Shown: positions 45,223 to 55,025 of the stretch, piece by piece
Layout of the letters: every line of letters starts with the position of its first letter
Numbering within the stretch: the stretch's first letter is position 1
Source of the DNA: Bdellovibrionales bacterium
Lineage (GTDB): Bacteria > Bdellovibrionota > Bacteriovoracia > Bacteriovoracales > Bacteriovoracaceae
Length of the DNA: 55,784 nucleotides
Direction: 5' to 3'
Assembly (NCBI GenBank): GCA_030638415.1
Contig: DAOWEO010000161.1
Coordinates: 1-55,784, forward strand
Notes under the pieces: generated by a model
The model's input: only the letters and a program-made list of their open reading frames with translations
Told to the model about the DNA's origin: nothing
Database searches by the model: none
Made by a program: the position numbers and the translations under genes

Positions 45223-46200
45223 ATGACACAGTACCAAAGACTACAAGCACAATTTCAAATTTTAGCCGCCATACGTGATTTTTTTAATTCACAAGGCTTT
45301 CAAGATGTCTTAACTCCTCCCATGGTACAAAATCCAGGTATGGAGACTCATATTCACCCTTTCAGACTTCAAACAGCTTTTAAAGATCTGCCTACTCAGT
45401 ACTACCTTCATACCTCTCCTGAATTTCATATGAAAGAGTTACTCTCTTTAGGTATGGAAAATATTTTTACACTAGCCTATTGCTTCCGTGATGAACCACG
45501 CTCAGAGATTCATAGGCAGCAATTTATTATGTTGGAGTGGTACCGTACAAATCAATTTTACACCAAGATTATGGATGACATGGAAAACTTGGTCAGCCAC
45601 TCAACCCAATTTTTAGAGCAACACAATATTCAACTAAAAGATAACATTAAAAACATCTCTTATCAGAGAAGTACGATTCAGGACCTCTTCCAAGATATTA
45701 TCAATATTGATATTTTAACTTTTCTCGGTACTGATGATTTATATGAACTTATCCAAAAAGACTTTAAAGATGTCCCTCTACCCCACAAAACTTTGGATAA
45801 GTACTCTTGGGACGATTTATATTTTTTACTCTTTCTCAATACTGTAGAACCAGTACTAAAAAATTATCCTTATATACTATTATATGAATTTCCCAACCAC
45901 CTAAGTGCACTGTCAACAATTAAAACTAGTGACACAAGAGTTTGCGAACGTTTTGAAGTTTACATGAATGGAATTGAACTATGCAATTGTTTTAATGAAC
46001 TACGAGATATTAACGAGCAACAAAGTCGCTTCAACTTACAAGCTCAAGAAAAGAAATCTATTTATAATTATGAACTCAGCGAGCCGACTATTTTATATGA
46101 ATCACTAGAACGAGGTCTACCGACATCCACAGGTATTGCACTTGGTGTAGAGCGTCTACTCTACGCACTTACCTCTCTAAAAAATACCTTTTGGGAATAA
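45223..46200 (+). CDS. epmA: Elongation factor P lysine ligase EpmA
   Basis: 325 residues. Class II lysyl-tRNA-synthetase-like catalytic core without an anticodon-binding domain: TPPMVQNPGMETHI, YLHTSPEFHMKELLS, CFRDEPRSEIHRQQFIMLEW, NGIELCNCFNEL and GIALGVERLL. It attaches (R)-beta-lysine to EF-P in relatives. It is divergent from ftsY with only 56 bases between. epmB and efp are not in the window. Confidence 0.93.
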   Translation: MTQYQRLQAQFQILAAIRDFFNSQGFQDVLTPPMVQNPGMETHIHPFRLQTAFKDLPTQYYLHTSPEFHMKELLSLGMENIFTLAYCFRDEPRSEIHRQQFIMLEWYRTNQFYTKIMDDMENLVSHSTQFLEQHNIQLKDNIKNISYQRSTIQDLFQDIINIDILTFLGTDDLYELIQKDFKDVPLPHKTLDKYSWDDLYFLLFLNTVEPVLKNYPYILLYEFPNHLSALSTIKTSDTRVCERFEVYMNGIELCNCFNELRDINEQQSRFNLQAQEKKSIYNYELSEPTILYESLERGLPTSTGIALGVERLLYALTSLKNTFWE

Positions 46201-46288
46201 CTGATTAAATAATTAAAGATATAGATAAACCAACCGTAAAGACAAGGAGAAGAAAAACAATTATTCCTAATTAGGACAAAGAGAAGAA

Positions 46289-49200
46289 ATGTTAAAAATA
46301 CATCTACTTAAAAATTTTTTAATTATGAGTTTATTTCTGACTCTGCTCTCAGGATGTCTTTCTAAAGTAGTTTCTCCACCAGCAGATGTACTTCAATATA
46401 ACATACCAAGTATTAGCTACGTATCTCCACCTACGGGTCATGCCCAAGGAGGGACGAGAATTGCAATTATTGGACTAAACTTTGCTAAAACTGCGACTGT
46501 TACTATTGCAGACTCTAGCTGTACTGAAGTAACTGTTGTCAGCTCAACGCAAATAACCTGTCTTACTCCAGCAGGTGTTGATGGTTATGCTGCGCTTAAA
46601 GTTAGTAATTCCATAAGTTATTTTGATAGTAATATCCGTAGTTTTTATTATGACAGCAATCCAAGTATTACCTCCGTCTCACCTGACCGAGGAGCGGAAT
46701 CAGGTGGTAGCACTCTTACTATTAGCGGTAAGAACTTTTTAAGCGGAGCAACTGTAACGATTGGCGCAGAGGACTGTACCTCACCAAACCTCCTTAGTAC
46801 AACATCGATAACTTGTACTATTCCTGCTAATGCTGCAGGAACTTATGACATCGTAGTAACCAATTTTGATAGTAATTTTGGGACTCTAGAAAATGGATAT
46901 ACTTATCAACAAGCACCAACTGTCACCGACATATCTCCTAATGCTGGAGCACTTGCGGGCGGTACTACCGTTACTGTAATTGGTACTAATTTTGTATCAG
47001 GAGCAACAGTTAAAATAAATGGTATCACATGCAGCTCACCATATTTTGTAAGCTCAACAGAGATAACCTGTATCACCCCTGCTGGAATTGCGGGGTCTGC
47101 AGATATAACGGTGACAAATAGTGACTCTCAATTCGATACAAGTTCAAGTGCCTATAATTATCAAGCTGCACCAACCGTGACATCTTTGGATAAACCTTCC
47201 GGCTTTTCTTCTGGTAACACAACAGTAGTTATTACGGGGACAGGTTTTAGATCTGGAATTATTGCATCATTTGGAAGTACCAATTGTGCAACTTCGGTAT
47301 TTTCTAGTCCAACACAAATGACTTGCGTAACCGCTGCTCATGCCGCGGGATTGACTAATGTAACTGTTACAAACAGTGACCAACAGGTAGGCTCAAAAGT
47401 AAATGCTTACACCTATATAGATCCCCCTTCCGTCACAAGCACTACGCCTTCTTATGGCCATAGCTCTGGATCAACTGCTATCCAAGTAAAAGGAAATAGA
47501 TTTATAACAGGTGCGACAGTAACTGTTGGTGGAGTCGTATGCACAAGTCCCGTTGTTATTAATTCAGTGACAATAGCGTGTACGACAGGAGGTCATGCTG
47601 CAGGAGCTGTTGACGTTATTGTTAAAAACCCTGACACTCAACAAGGAACAGGCGTTGAAATATTTACTTACCAAGCACCTCCAGCAATTTCTACTATTAC
47701 ACCAGATGGTGGAGCAATAGCAGGAGGATCACTCATTAGTATCTCAGGAACAGGATTTTACTTGGGTGCAACTGTAACAATTGATGGATCATATTGTACT
47801 TCTCCTAATGTAATAAGTTCTACTGCTATGACTTGTGTGACTCCGGGGCATACTGCGGGAGCTGTAAACGTCATTGTAACTAATACTGATATGCAAGCGA
47901 GTGTACCACAAGGCTATACCTATCAGGCTGCACCAACCATTTCATCTGTTGATACTACATCTGGTCCAGCTGTCGGTGGAACTACAATTAATATTACTGG
48001 AAGCGGTTTTTTTCCTGACCCTAGCATTAGTATCGGCGGAACAGTTTGCACAGAAAGTATATATGTTAGTGACACATCAGTAACATGTAAAACTCCAGCT
48101 CATACTTCCGGACTAAATAATATAATTGTGACAAACTATGACAACCAATCTGCAACATTAGTAGATGGTTTTACATTTGTTGCAGCTCCAACAGTTGACT
48201 CTGTAAGCCTATCTGCTGGTGCATTAGCTGGTGGGACAACAGTTACCATTTTGGGATCGGGATTCAATACTGGAGCAACAGTCTTGTTTGATGTATCAGC
48301 TTGTACTTCTCCTAATGTAATAAGTTCTAGTTCAATGACTTGTGAGACTCCTGTGCACACTGCAGGAATTGTCAATGTAGTCGTAACAAATCCTGACTCT
48401 CAAGTCGGAACGGGTCCACAAAAATACACTTATCAAGCAGCACCTACTTTAACCTCCCTATCTCAAGATTCAGGGGCTTTGAGTGGCGGAACATTTATAA
48501 CTCTATCTGGAAGTGATTTTGTAACGGGAGCCACTGTAACAATTGGTGGAGAAGAGTGTACTTCTCCTAATGTAACAAGTTCTAGCTCTATGACTTGTGA
48601 GACTGTTGGGCATGCTGCAGGACCAGTTGATGTTATTGTTACTAATGCTGATACGCAGCTCAGTGGACCGCTTACTTACACCTACCAAATTGCCCCAACT
48701 GTTTCATCAATTGATACTACATCTGGTCCAGCCGATGGTGGAACAACTATTATTATCACAGGCAGTGATTTTATAGATGGTGCTACTGTTTCGGTTGGTG
48801 GTACTGACTGCACATTAACAACATTTTCAAGCGATAGCTCTATAACCTGTGTTACAGCAGCGCACCCCGCAGGGACAAGTAATCTAACAGTAACAAATCC
48901 TGATAATCAAACTGGAACCCTTATAGATATTTTCAGCTTTATTGCAGCTCCTACAATAACTTCGTCAAATCCAAATGCTGGAACTGTTGATGGTGCAACG
49001 GTAATTACAATTAGTGGAACTGGCTTTATAATTGGAGCGACCGTCACTATTGACGGGATGACTTGTGATAACCCTACTGTAACTAGCTCAACATCAATTA
49101 CTTGCGAAACAGCTGCTCATGTGGCCAGTGCGCCAGTAGATATTATAGTCACCAACACAGATACCTTGGCCCAAAGTGGGACAGGAACTGGAGTGTATAC

Positions 49201-51598
49201 TTATCAAGTAGCACCTACTGTATTCTCTATTTTACCCACTGCTGGTCCCTTAACGGGTGGAACAGCAGTTACCATTACAGGTACGGGGTTTCTTGCTAAT
49301 GCCACGGTCGCTATCGGTGGAGTCAGCTGTAATAATGTAATTTTCGTAGATCCATTAACAATAAAGTGTACAACTGGTGCACACACTGCAGAATTAGTAG
49401 ATGTGACCGTTCAAAATTATGACACTCAAAGTGCAACTACTGCAATGATTTATACCTATCGTCCATCTCCAACTGTAACATCTATTTTACCAAGTGCAGG
49501 TGCTCTTGCTGGTGGAACAGCTGTTTCCATAATAGGAACTGATTTTGATGATAGTGCAACAGTGATTACTCTTGGAGAAGCAAATTGTGAGTCAGTTACT
49601 TTTATAAATTCAACACTCATGACCTGTATTTCTACTACCAATGTTAGTGGAACAGTTGATATTAGCGTAACCAATCAATACTCTCAAAATGGAACACTTG
49701 TAGGTGGATACACCTACCAAGCAGCTCCAACTATAGGTTCCATCTTACCAACTGCTGGAGCACTAGATGGTGGAACAGATGTTACTATTAAAGGTACAGG
49801 ATTTCTTGAAAATGCAACGGTCGAGATCGGAGCAGTAACTTGCCTATCTCCAACTGTGGTAGACAGCAACACCATTACCTGCATTACAACAGCGCATGCT
49901 GAAGGTGCAACTGATGTGGTAGTCTCTAACGCTGATACTCAAACTGGTACTGGATTAGGAATTTTTACATATCAAGCAGCTCCAACTATTTCAGGTATTT
50001 CACCTATTGCTGGACAAACTAGCGGTGGAATTAGCTCTACTATTACAGGTACAGGATTTCTTACAAATGCCACCATCACAATCGGTGGATTAGTCTGTAG
50101 TAATCCAGCTGTAGTGTCACTTACAAGTATGACCTGTGATACTCCTGCGCATGTCGCAGGAATTGTCGATATAGTTGTTACTAATGAAGACCAACAAGTT
50201 GGAATTTTAGTAGATGGCTACACATTCCAAGAGGCTCCACTCTTTTCATTTATACTTCCCACTGCTGGTAAAATTAGTGGAGGAACTGAAGTTACCATAA
50301 TAGGTAATTATTTTGATAGCGCTGCAAGTGTAACCATTGGTGGCGTTACTTGTACTGATTTTATTTTCAATGACTCAACATCAATTGCCTGTACCACAGG
50401 TGATCATACAACTGCTGGTACTGTCGATATTGTTATTATGAATTCGGATGGACAAGAGGTCACAGCGATTGGCGCCTATTCCTACCAGGCTGCACCTTCT
50501 TTAACTTCTCTCTCTCCAGATTCTGGAGCATTGACTGGTGGAACAACTATTACCATTACAGGGACGGGGTTTGTTAATGGAGCCACTGTTACGATAGATG
50601 GTTTAGCATGCACTTCACCAAATGTTATTCACAGTGATAGCATGACTTGTATAACTCCTGCGCATACTACAGGAGCAGTATTAGTTATTGTAACTAATGC
50701 TGATACGCAGTTCAGCGGAACACTTCCTTATACCTATCAAGTTGCACCAACTATTTTATCTATTGATACTGCATCTGGTCCAGCTGTCGGTGGAACAACT
50801 ATTACTATTGATGGAAGCGGGTTTAAGCCGGGAGTGTCTGTCGCTATTGGTGACGCGGCATGTGAAGGTTTAACTTTGACTGGTTCAACAGCAATCGAAT
50901 GCACCACAACTGAGCATCCAGCTGGAGCTTATGACATTATTGTAACCAATTCCGATGGGCAACGTGATGCCGAACATAGTGCATTTACCTATATTGCTGC
51001 CCCCTCTGTAGATTCAGTATCTCCTAATGCAGGTCGCACAGATGGTGGTTCAACAATTACAATAACAGGAAGTGGCTTTGATGAAGGTGCAACGGTCAAG
51101 GTCGGAGGGATAACTTGTGACTCACCTACTGTTGAAAATTCAACAACGCTTAGCTGTGTCACTGGTGACCATTCAACTGCTAGTGTCGTTAATATTATCG
51201 TAAAAAATAGTGATCTTCAAACTGGCATTGGAATGAGTCTTTACACCTATCAAGATATGGCAATGCTAGAATGGGACACTGGAACGGGTTCTCCTAATCC
51301 TCCGAATCCAGATAACTACGGAGAAACTTCTACTAATATAACTCACACATTTACACTAATAAATAATGGTAATGTTGCATCAACAACAGTTACGACATCG
51401 CTCAGTGGCTCCGATCAGGCAAACTGGACGTTTGGAACTGATAACTGTAATGGTTCGACACTAAGTGCTGGTGTGACCTGTACAGTACAAGTTACCTTTT
51501 TAGGAACTATGTCTGCTTCAGGAAGCTATTCTGCAATTATAAATGCAACTGACGGTACAACTTCAGCAACTAATAGCGTATTCGCGACTAAACCATAA
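46289..51598 (+). CDS. Giant IPT/TIG-repeat lipoprotein
   Basis: 1769 residues. A lipobox LLSGC predicts lipidation at Cys23. Nineteen IPT/TIG Ig-like repeats of about 84 residues run from about 40 to 1640, each opening with P(S/T)xxSxxPxxGxxxGGT. Most repeats hold two Cys (DCTSP and ITCxT), a possible intradomain disulfide. A C-terminal choice-of-anchor/ASH-like Ig domain (1655-1769) has GNVASTTVTTSLSG and a Cys pair. It is probably a surface adhesin or scaffold. Confidence 0.92.
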   Translation: MLKIHLLKNFLIMSLFLTLLSGCLSKVVSPPADVLQYNIPSISYVSPPTGHAQGGTRIAIIGLNFAKTATVTIADSSCTEVTVVSSTQITCLTPAGVDGYAALKVSNSISYFDSNIRSFYYDSNPSITSVSPDRGAESGGSTLTISGKNFLSGATVTIGAEDCTSPNLLSTTSITCTIPANAAGTYDIVVTNFDSNFGTLENGYTYQQAPTVTDISPNAGALAGGTTVTVIGTNFVSGATVKINGITCSSPYFVSSTEITCITPAGIAGSADITVTNSDSQFDTSSSAYNYQAAPTVTSLDKPSGFSSGNTTVVITGTGFRSGIIASFGSTNCATSVFSSPTQMTCVTAAHAAGLTNVTVTNSDQQVGSKVNAYTYIDPPSVTSTTPSYGHSSGSTAIQVKGNRFITGATVTVGGVVCTSPVVINSVTIACTTGGHAAGAVDVIVKNPDTQQGTGVEIFTYQAPPAISTITPDGGAIAGGSLISISGTGFYLGATVTIDGSYCTSPNVISSTAMTCVTPGHTAGAVNVIVTNTDMQASVPQGYTYQAAPTISSVDTTSGPAVGGTTINITGSGFFPDPSISIGGTVCTESIYVSDTSVTCKTPAHTSGLNNIIVTNYDNQSATLVDGFTFVAAPTVDSVSLSAGALAGGTTVTILGSGFNTGATVLFDVSACTSPNVISSSSMTCETPVHTAGIVNVVVTNPDSQVGTGPQKYTYQAAPTLTSLSQDSGALSGGTFITLSGSDFVTGATVTIGGEECTSPNVTSSSSMTCETVGHAAGPVDVIVTNADTQLSGPLTYTYQIAPTVSSIDTTSGPADGGTTIIITGSDFIDGATVSVGGTDCTLTTFSSDSSITCVTAAHPAGTSNLTVTNPDNQTGTLIDIFSFIAAPTITSSNPNAGTVDGATVITISGTGFIIGATVTIDGMTCDNPTVTSSTSITCETAAHVASAPVDIIVTNTDTLAQSGTGTGVYTYQVAPTVFSILPTAGPLTGGTAVTITGTGFLANATVAIGGVSCNNVIFVDPLTIKCTTGAHTAELVDVTVQNYDTQSATTAMIYTYRPSPTVTSILPSAGALAGGTAVSIIGTDFDDSATVITLGEANCESVTFINSTLMTCISTTNVSGTVDISVTNQYSQNGTLVGGYTYQAAPTIGSILPTAGALDGGTDVTIKGTGFLENATVEIGAVTCLSPTVVDSNTITCITTAHAEGATDVVVSNADTQTGTGLGIFTYQAAPTISGISPIAGQTSGGISSTITGTGFLTNATITIGGLVCSNPAVVSLTSMTCDTPAHVAGIVDIVVTNEDQQVGILVDGYTFQEAPLFSFILPTAGKISGGTEVTIIGNYFDSAASVTIGGVTCTDFIFNDSTSIACTTGDHTTAGTVDIVIMNSDGQEVTAIGAYSYQAAPSLTSLSPDSGALTGGTTITITGTGFVNGATVTIDGLACTSPNVIHSDSMTCITPAHTTGAVLVIVTNADTQFSGTLPYTYQVAPTILSIDTASGPAVGGTTITIDGSGFKPGVSVAIGDAACEGLTLTGSTAIECTTTEHPAGAYDIIVTNSDGQRDAEHSAFTYIAAPSVDSVSPNAGRTDGGSTITITGSGFDEGATVKVGGITCDSPTVENSTTLSCVTGDHSTASVVNIIVKNSDLQTGIGMSLYTYQDMAMLEWDTGTGSPNPPNPDNYGETSTNITHTFTLINNGNVASTTVTTSLSGSDQANWTFGTDNCNGSTLSAGVTCTVQVTFLGTMSASGSYSAIINATDGTTSATNSVFATKP
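47683..48442 (+). repeat. IPT three-repeat higher-order unit, copy 1 (repeats 6-8)
   Basis: The three repeats have the type order PDGGAIAGGS, then DTTSGPAVGGT, then a FVAAPTVDS junction and SLSAGALAGGT. Confidence 0.7.
48443..49212 (+). repeat. IPT three-repeat higher-order unit, copy 2 (repeats 9-11)
   Basis: Same order: QDSGALSGGT, DTTSGPADGGT, then FIAAPTITS and NPNAGTVDGAT. The stretch ACTTCTCCTAATGTAA is shared with copy 1 at the DNA level. Confidence 0.7.
50494..51252 (+). repeat. IPT three-repeat higher-order unit, copy 3 (repeats 17-19)
   Basis: Same order: PDSGALTGGT, DTASGPAVGGT, then YIAAPSVDS and PNAGRTDGGS. It is separated from copy 2 by five repeats, several of which form an ILPTAG subfamily. 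Confidence 0.7.
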
Positions 51599-51609
51599 TG
51601 AGGAATAGT

Positions 51610-52452
51610 ATGAATTTCAAAATATTGTTGCAATTTATTGCTCTTTTAACCAACTCTCTGTGGGCCTTTGGTAGTTATGCACAAAGTATTGAGCTTGAAA
51701 GATGCCAACAAGAGTTTGCTCTATTTGGTGATGGCTTTGGTCATGACTCTGTATCACCAAAATGCATTGAGCTTTTTAGAGTTAATGCTCTAAGCAATGC
51801 CTTATATGTATCAGATGATAAGAAAACAACGGCTTTTGCTTATAAAAATATGATTGCCATTGAAACTAATAAAGATGGAGTTAACAAGATAGAACTAATT
51901 GCAGGAAGCAGTACTAAAATAGAGTCAGCAGTTGCATTAGAAGTAGATACTAATCATGATGAAATCATTACTTTAGATAAGTCAGGAAACATATTCTTTT
52001 TCTCTAGCAAGATATTAGGCAATGTTGCACCATTTAGAATATTAAAAAATACTAATTTACAGGGCGCAACAAATTTTGTTATCTCTTCCGCTTTAAATAG
52101 TATTATTGTCTTAAATAAGCATGACCGGAAGATTCTTTTTTTATCTAGAACAGCTAATATTCATGGGCGTACTGGCCATAAAGACTTAAAAGTAAAAAGA
52201 TCAATCCACGATATCGCCAGTGGCATCACAGCGATGGCCGTTAATAATAACAAAAATGAATTAATGCTATTAGATCGTATTAATAACGAAGTAATTTTTT
52301 ATGATATTTCTAGTAATAGTACGTTAGACTTACCAAGCAAAAAAATAAAAACAACTCCACTACCGACCGAAAAACATTTAGAGCTAAAATATCTACAGGA
52401 AAGTAACCAACTTTTAATTATAGTTGATGGTAAAGTTCTTCAAAAGATTTAG
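51610..52452 (+). CDS. Exported beta-propeller-like protein, partner of the IPT lipoprotein
   Basis: About 280 residues from ATG 51610, six bases after TGAGG; an in-frame ATG at 51598 overlaps the lipoprotein stop. A signal peptide ends GSYA. The mature part has repeated strand patterns (SAVALEVDTNHDEIITLDKSGNIFFFS, and later ITAMAVNNNKNELMLLDR) typical of NHL/WD-like propellers. Two cysteines are seen. It is co-transcribed with the lipoprotein and may bind it. Its stop directly abuts that of the convergent gene. Confidence 0.7.
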   Translation: MNFKILLQFIALLTNSLWAFGSYAQSIELERCQQEFALFGDGFGHDSVSPKCIELFRVNALSNALYVSDDKKTTAFAYKNMIAIETNKDGVNKIELIAGSSTKIESAVALEVDTNHDEIITLDKSGNIFFFSSKILGNVAPFRILKNTNLQGATNFVISSALNSIIVLNKHDRKILFLSRTANIHGRTGHKDLKVKRSIHDIASGITAMAVNNNKNELMLLDRINNEVIFYDISSNSTLDLPSKKIKTTPLPTEKHLELKYLQESNQLLIIVDGKVLQKI

Positions 52453-53229
52453 CTAACTTCTATTTAGAAAATTTATAATTTTATGCAGTTTTAAAATAAC
52501 TTCAGACTTCACCAGTTGTATTGGCACCGCACGTGCCCACTCCATCTGGCCCTGAGCACTTGCATTTTTTCTCTGTTTACTCTTCCACACTTTGGGATAT
52601 TTTTCAGCCAGCTCTGCTGACATCAGTCCATACCAAGAAAAAAGATCTTGCGGCCTACCATTAATCAAAAAGCTATCAACAACCTCTAGGGACATTTCTA
52701 CTACTAATCTTTTTACTGTATACATATTTATTACTTTTAAGCTTGTATCTTTAATTTTTTTATTAAGATATTTGCTCAAATATTCTTCAATAAAAATAAT
52801 ATTTTTTTTCTTTAATCGAACATTAGTATAACTTTCCATTGCTCGGTAATCACGGCCTAAAACAACTGCGCGGTAGACTCCTTCACGAGATCCACCTTGG
52901 CCAATGACGTTCATCCACTGTGCTACGTCATTACTATTAGCTTTTACGTGTCGGGTGGCCTTATATACCTCTTCAATAAAGTAGTAATCAAACTTTTGTT
53001 TATCTTTTAACGAAAAGCGATTGGCATTTGGATCTTTATAACTCTCGGCAGTTTCAATTGAGGTAGAGTCTTTGTTTACCTTAGGTATTGTTGGCAACTC
53101 AACCTGAATTATGCGGTCATTTCTTCCCACTATTTTTCGCAGCATATTGGTTGCCCGATCAAAAAGAGAAACCTCTGCATAGGCTGAGCTCATAACAGTT
53201 AAAATTATTGTGATAATTACTACTCTCAT
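52453..53229 (-). CDS. Exported protein of unknown function
   Basis: 258 residues with a signal peptide (VVIITIILTVMSSAYA). The mature protein is basic and helical, without cysteines. WMNVIGQGGSREGVYRAVVLGRDYRAME and SAELAEKYPKVWKSK look like possible family motifs, but I do not recognise the family. It is third in the operon with the response regulator and the small His-box protein (9 bases after it). Confidence 0.65.
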   Translation of the reverse strand: MRVVIITIILTVMSSAYAEVSLFDRATNMLRKIVGRNDRIIQVELPTIPKVNKDSTSIETAESYKDPNANRFSLKDKQKFDYYFIEEVYKATRHVKANSNDVAQWMNVIGQGGSREGVYRAVVLGRDYRAMESYTNVRLKKKNIIFIEEYLSKYLNKKIKDTSLKVINMYTVKRLVVEMSLEVVDSFLINGRPQDLFSWYGLMSAELAEKYPKVWKSKQRKNASAQGQMEWARAVPIQLVKSEVILKLHKIINFLNRS

Positions 53230-53238
53230 CTAATTCCC

Positions 53239-53454
53239 CTAATTTTCATTGCTGCGTAATTCTTCTTTTAACTCTTCCCAGATCAATAATACATCAGCAC
53301 CTTTATCTTTTGTAAGGGGGATCATTCGGTCTAATAGCTCTCTATTTTCTGGCCAACACTCAGCAATTATTTCTACTGCCTGAACCAGAGAAGAGATACT
53401 AGATGTCAGATTATGGGTCAGTGTCATCATCTTATCATTTTTACTCATTATCAT
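53239..53454 (-). CDS. 71-residue protein resembling an isolated histidine-kinase DHp hairpin
   Basis: Two helices are predicted. The first begins TLTHNLTSSISSLVQAVEII, like a kinase H-box (His14 followed by N/D/E, then a hydrophobic heptad). The second is DKGADVLLIWEELKEEL. There is no ATPase domain. It overlaps the sigma-54 response regulator by 14 bases, implying coupled translation. It may be a phosphotransfer intermediate, a kinase remnant or an allosteric partner. Similarity rests on a short motif only. Confidence 0.6.
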   Translation of the reverse strand: MIMSKNDKMMTLTHNLTSSISSLVQAVEIIAECWPENRELLDRMIPLTKDKGADVLLIWEELKEELRSNEN

Positions 53455-54817
53455 CCTCCTGCTTCTCGGAGTGTTTCATGATTTTATAAAATCTATTCGT
53501 TGAAATTTGCAATTGCTGAATTGAAGTTCTGACTTTTTGCCCATTTGTTTCATAGATATTTTGTACGATTACTTTCTCAAGATTTGCCATTACCTTTAAC
53601 AGCCCAAGTTCTAAAACCTGCTCAATCAGCTCCGAAGAGATATCATAAGAGATCTCTAAAAACCCACCACTATCAACAACTTCACTCGTAATAACTCCTA
53701 GCAGTTGTTTAATATCCCCATCGCTTATAATTCCTGAGCTCTTTGCCTGTAATCTCCCGATCACCTGCTTTAGCTCTCGCACATTACCAGGCCAAGCATA
53801 CTGTTCTAAAAGAGCATGTGCTTTAGAATTTAGAACTATTCTTCGTGGTCCAGATTTTAAAAAGTAATCAATCAACAGAGGAATATCCCCTGGTCTATCT
53901 TTTAAAGGTGGAAGTAAGATTTTATAGCCAGCAATACGATAGTAGAAATCATTTCTAAATTCACCTCGCTCTATATTCTCTTCGATATCGTCACAAGTAG
54001 CACTGATAAGACGAAAGTTTGATTTTACTACTTTCTCTGAACCAAGTGGATAAAACGTTTTTTCTTCAATCGCTAACAGTAGCTTTTGTTGCGTTGTAAG
54101 TGGCATTGAAGCAATCTCATCTAAAAAAAGAGTCCCTTTATTTGCTAGCTCTAAAAGTCCTTTTTTATCCTTATCTGCACCAGTAAAAGCACCTTTTTTA
54201 TATCCAAACAGCTCTGATTCAACTAAATTTTCTGGTATCTCGGCACAGTTTAGATGAATAAACTCTCCCCTGCTTCCGATTATCGCATCGTGGATAATAC
54301 GCGCCATTTGAGTTTTTCCAGTCCCACTAGGACCACGCAGTAATACCGGCATTTCACTTAAAATAATTTCATCTATTTTTTTTAACTGCCTAACAATTTT
54401 ATCATCTTGAGTTACATATTTTTCAAATATAACTCCCTTTAAATTTTTATATTTTTTAGAAAAATGAAATTTCTGTAGTACTAATTTTAGTGCATCCTTA
54501 GTTAGAGGTTTCGAAAGAAAATCAGCACAACCTTTTTCGTAGGCAACTTCAACCACCTCACTCTCTTCTCTACCACTTAGTACTATTGGATATGCATCAT
54601 GTTCGAGTGCCTTAGAAATAATTTCTAAACCTGCCAACTCTTTTTCTAAGTCTAAATCTATAAATACTAATTCAATATCTTCTTGCGCTAATATATTCAA
54701 TGCATCTTTTTGATTAGAAGTTTCCAGCAAAATATCCTCTGGTAAAATAAGACCAGATAAAATATGAGTGAGGTTAATTCGTGCCAGATCATCATCATCA
54801 ATAACTAAAATATTCAT
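53441..54817 (-). CDS. Sigma-54-dependent response regulator (NtrC family)
   Basis: Starts at ATG 54817 (AAAGG upstream). A receiver domain (1-115) has acidic pocket IDDDD, phospho-Asp in FIDLD and KPLT Lys. An AAA+ domain has Walker A GPSGTGKT and GAFTGAD, the loop that contacts sigma-54. The C-terminal Fis-type helix-turn-helix (QQLQISTNRFYKIM) is slightly short. It activates sigma-54 promoters when phosphorylated. Its target could include genes with -24/-12 sites such as flgF, but no link is shown. Confidence 0.93.
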   Translation of the reverse strand: MNILVIDDDDLARINLTHILSGLILPEDILLETSNQKDALNILAQEDIELVFIDLDLEKELAGLEIISKALEHDAYPIVLSGREESEVVEVAYEKGCADFLSKPLTKDALKLVLQKFHFSKKYKNLKGVIFEKYVTQDDKIVRQLKKIDEIILSEMPVLLRGPSGTGKTQMARIIHDAIIGSRGEFIHLNCAEIPENLVESELFGYKKGAFTGADKDKKGLLELANKGTLFLDEIASMPLTTQQKLLLAIEEKTFYPLGSEKVVKSNFRLISATCDDIEENIERGEFRNDFYYRIAGYKILLPPLKDRPGDIPLLIDYFLKSGPRRIVLNSKAHALLEQYAWPGNVRELKQVIGRLQAKSSGIISDGDIKQLLGVITSEVVDSGGFLEISYDISSELIEQVLELGLLKVMANLEKVIVQNIYETNGQKVRTSIQQLQISTNRFYKIMKHSEKQEDDNE

Positions 54818-55025
54818 ATAAAAGCCTTTCACCCAGTAAATAAATTGGTAATTTAATAATATCTAAATCCTTGTTTTTTGATAGTTGGACTTTTTTTCCA
54901 ATTTTTGTTGGCACTACAGGAAATATTTACCTCAAAATAATACCCATAAGCCACTGATTTTTCGAAAATATTCCTCTTAGTAAGAATATTCTAAATTAAA
55001 ACTATAAATAGACGATAATATTACT

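Noticed and set aside
47901..49674. Several 60-79 codon frames on both strands inside the IPT gene
   Set aside because: Shadow frames produced by the repetitive Gly/Thr-rich coding sequence.
46406..51252. CRISPR-like repeat array
   Set aside because: The period is about 250 bases, the repeats diverge and one continuous reading frame explains them as IPT domains.
54908..54925. TTGGCAC upstream of the last lipoprotein as a sigma-54 promoter
   Set aside because: No GC dinucleotide occurs at the required -12 spacing; bases there are AA.
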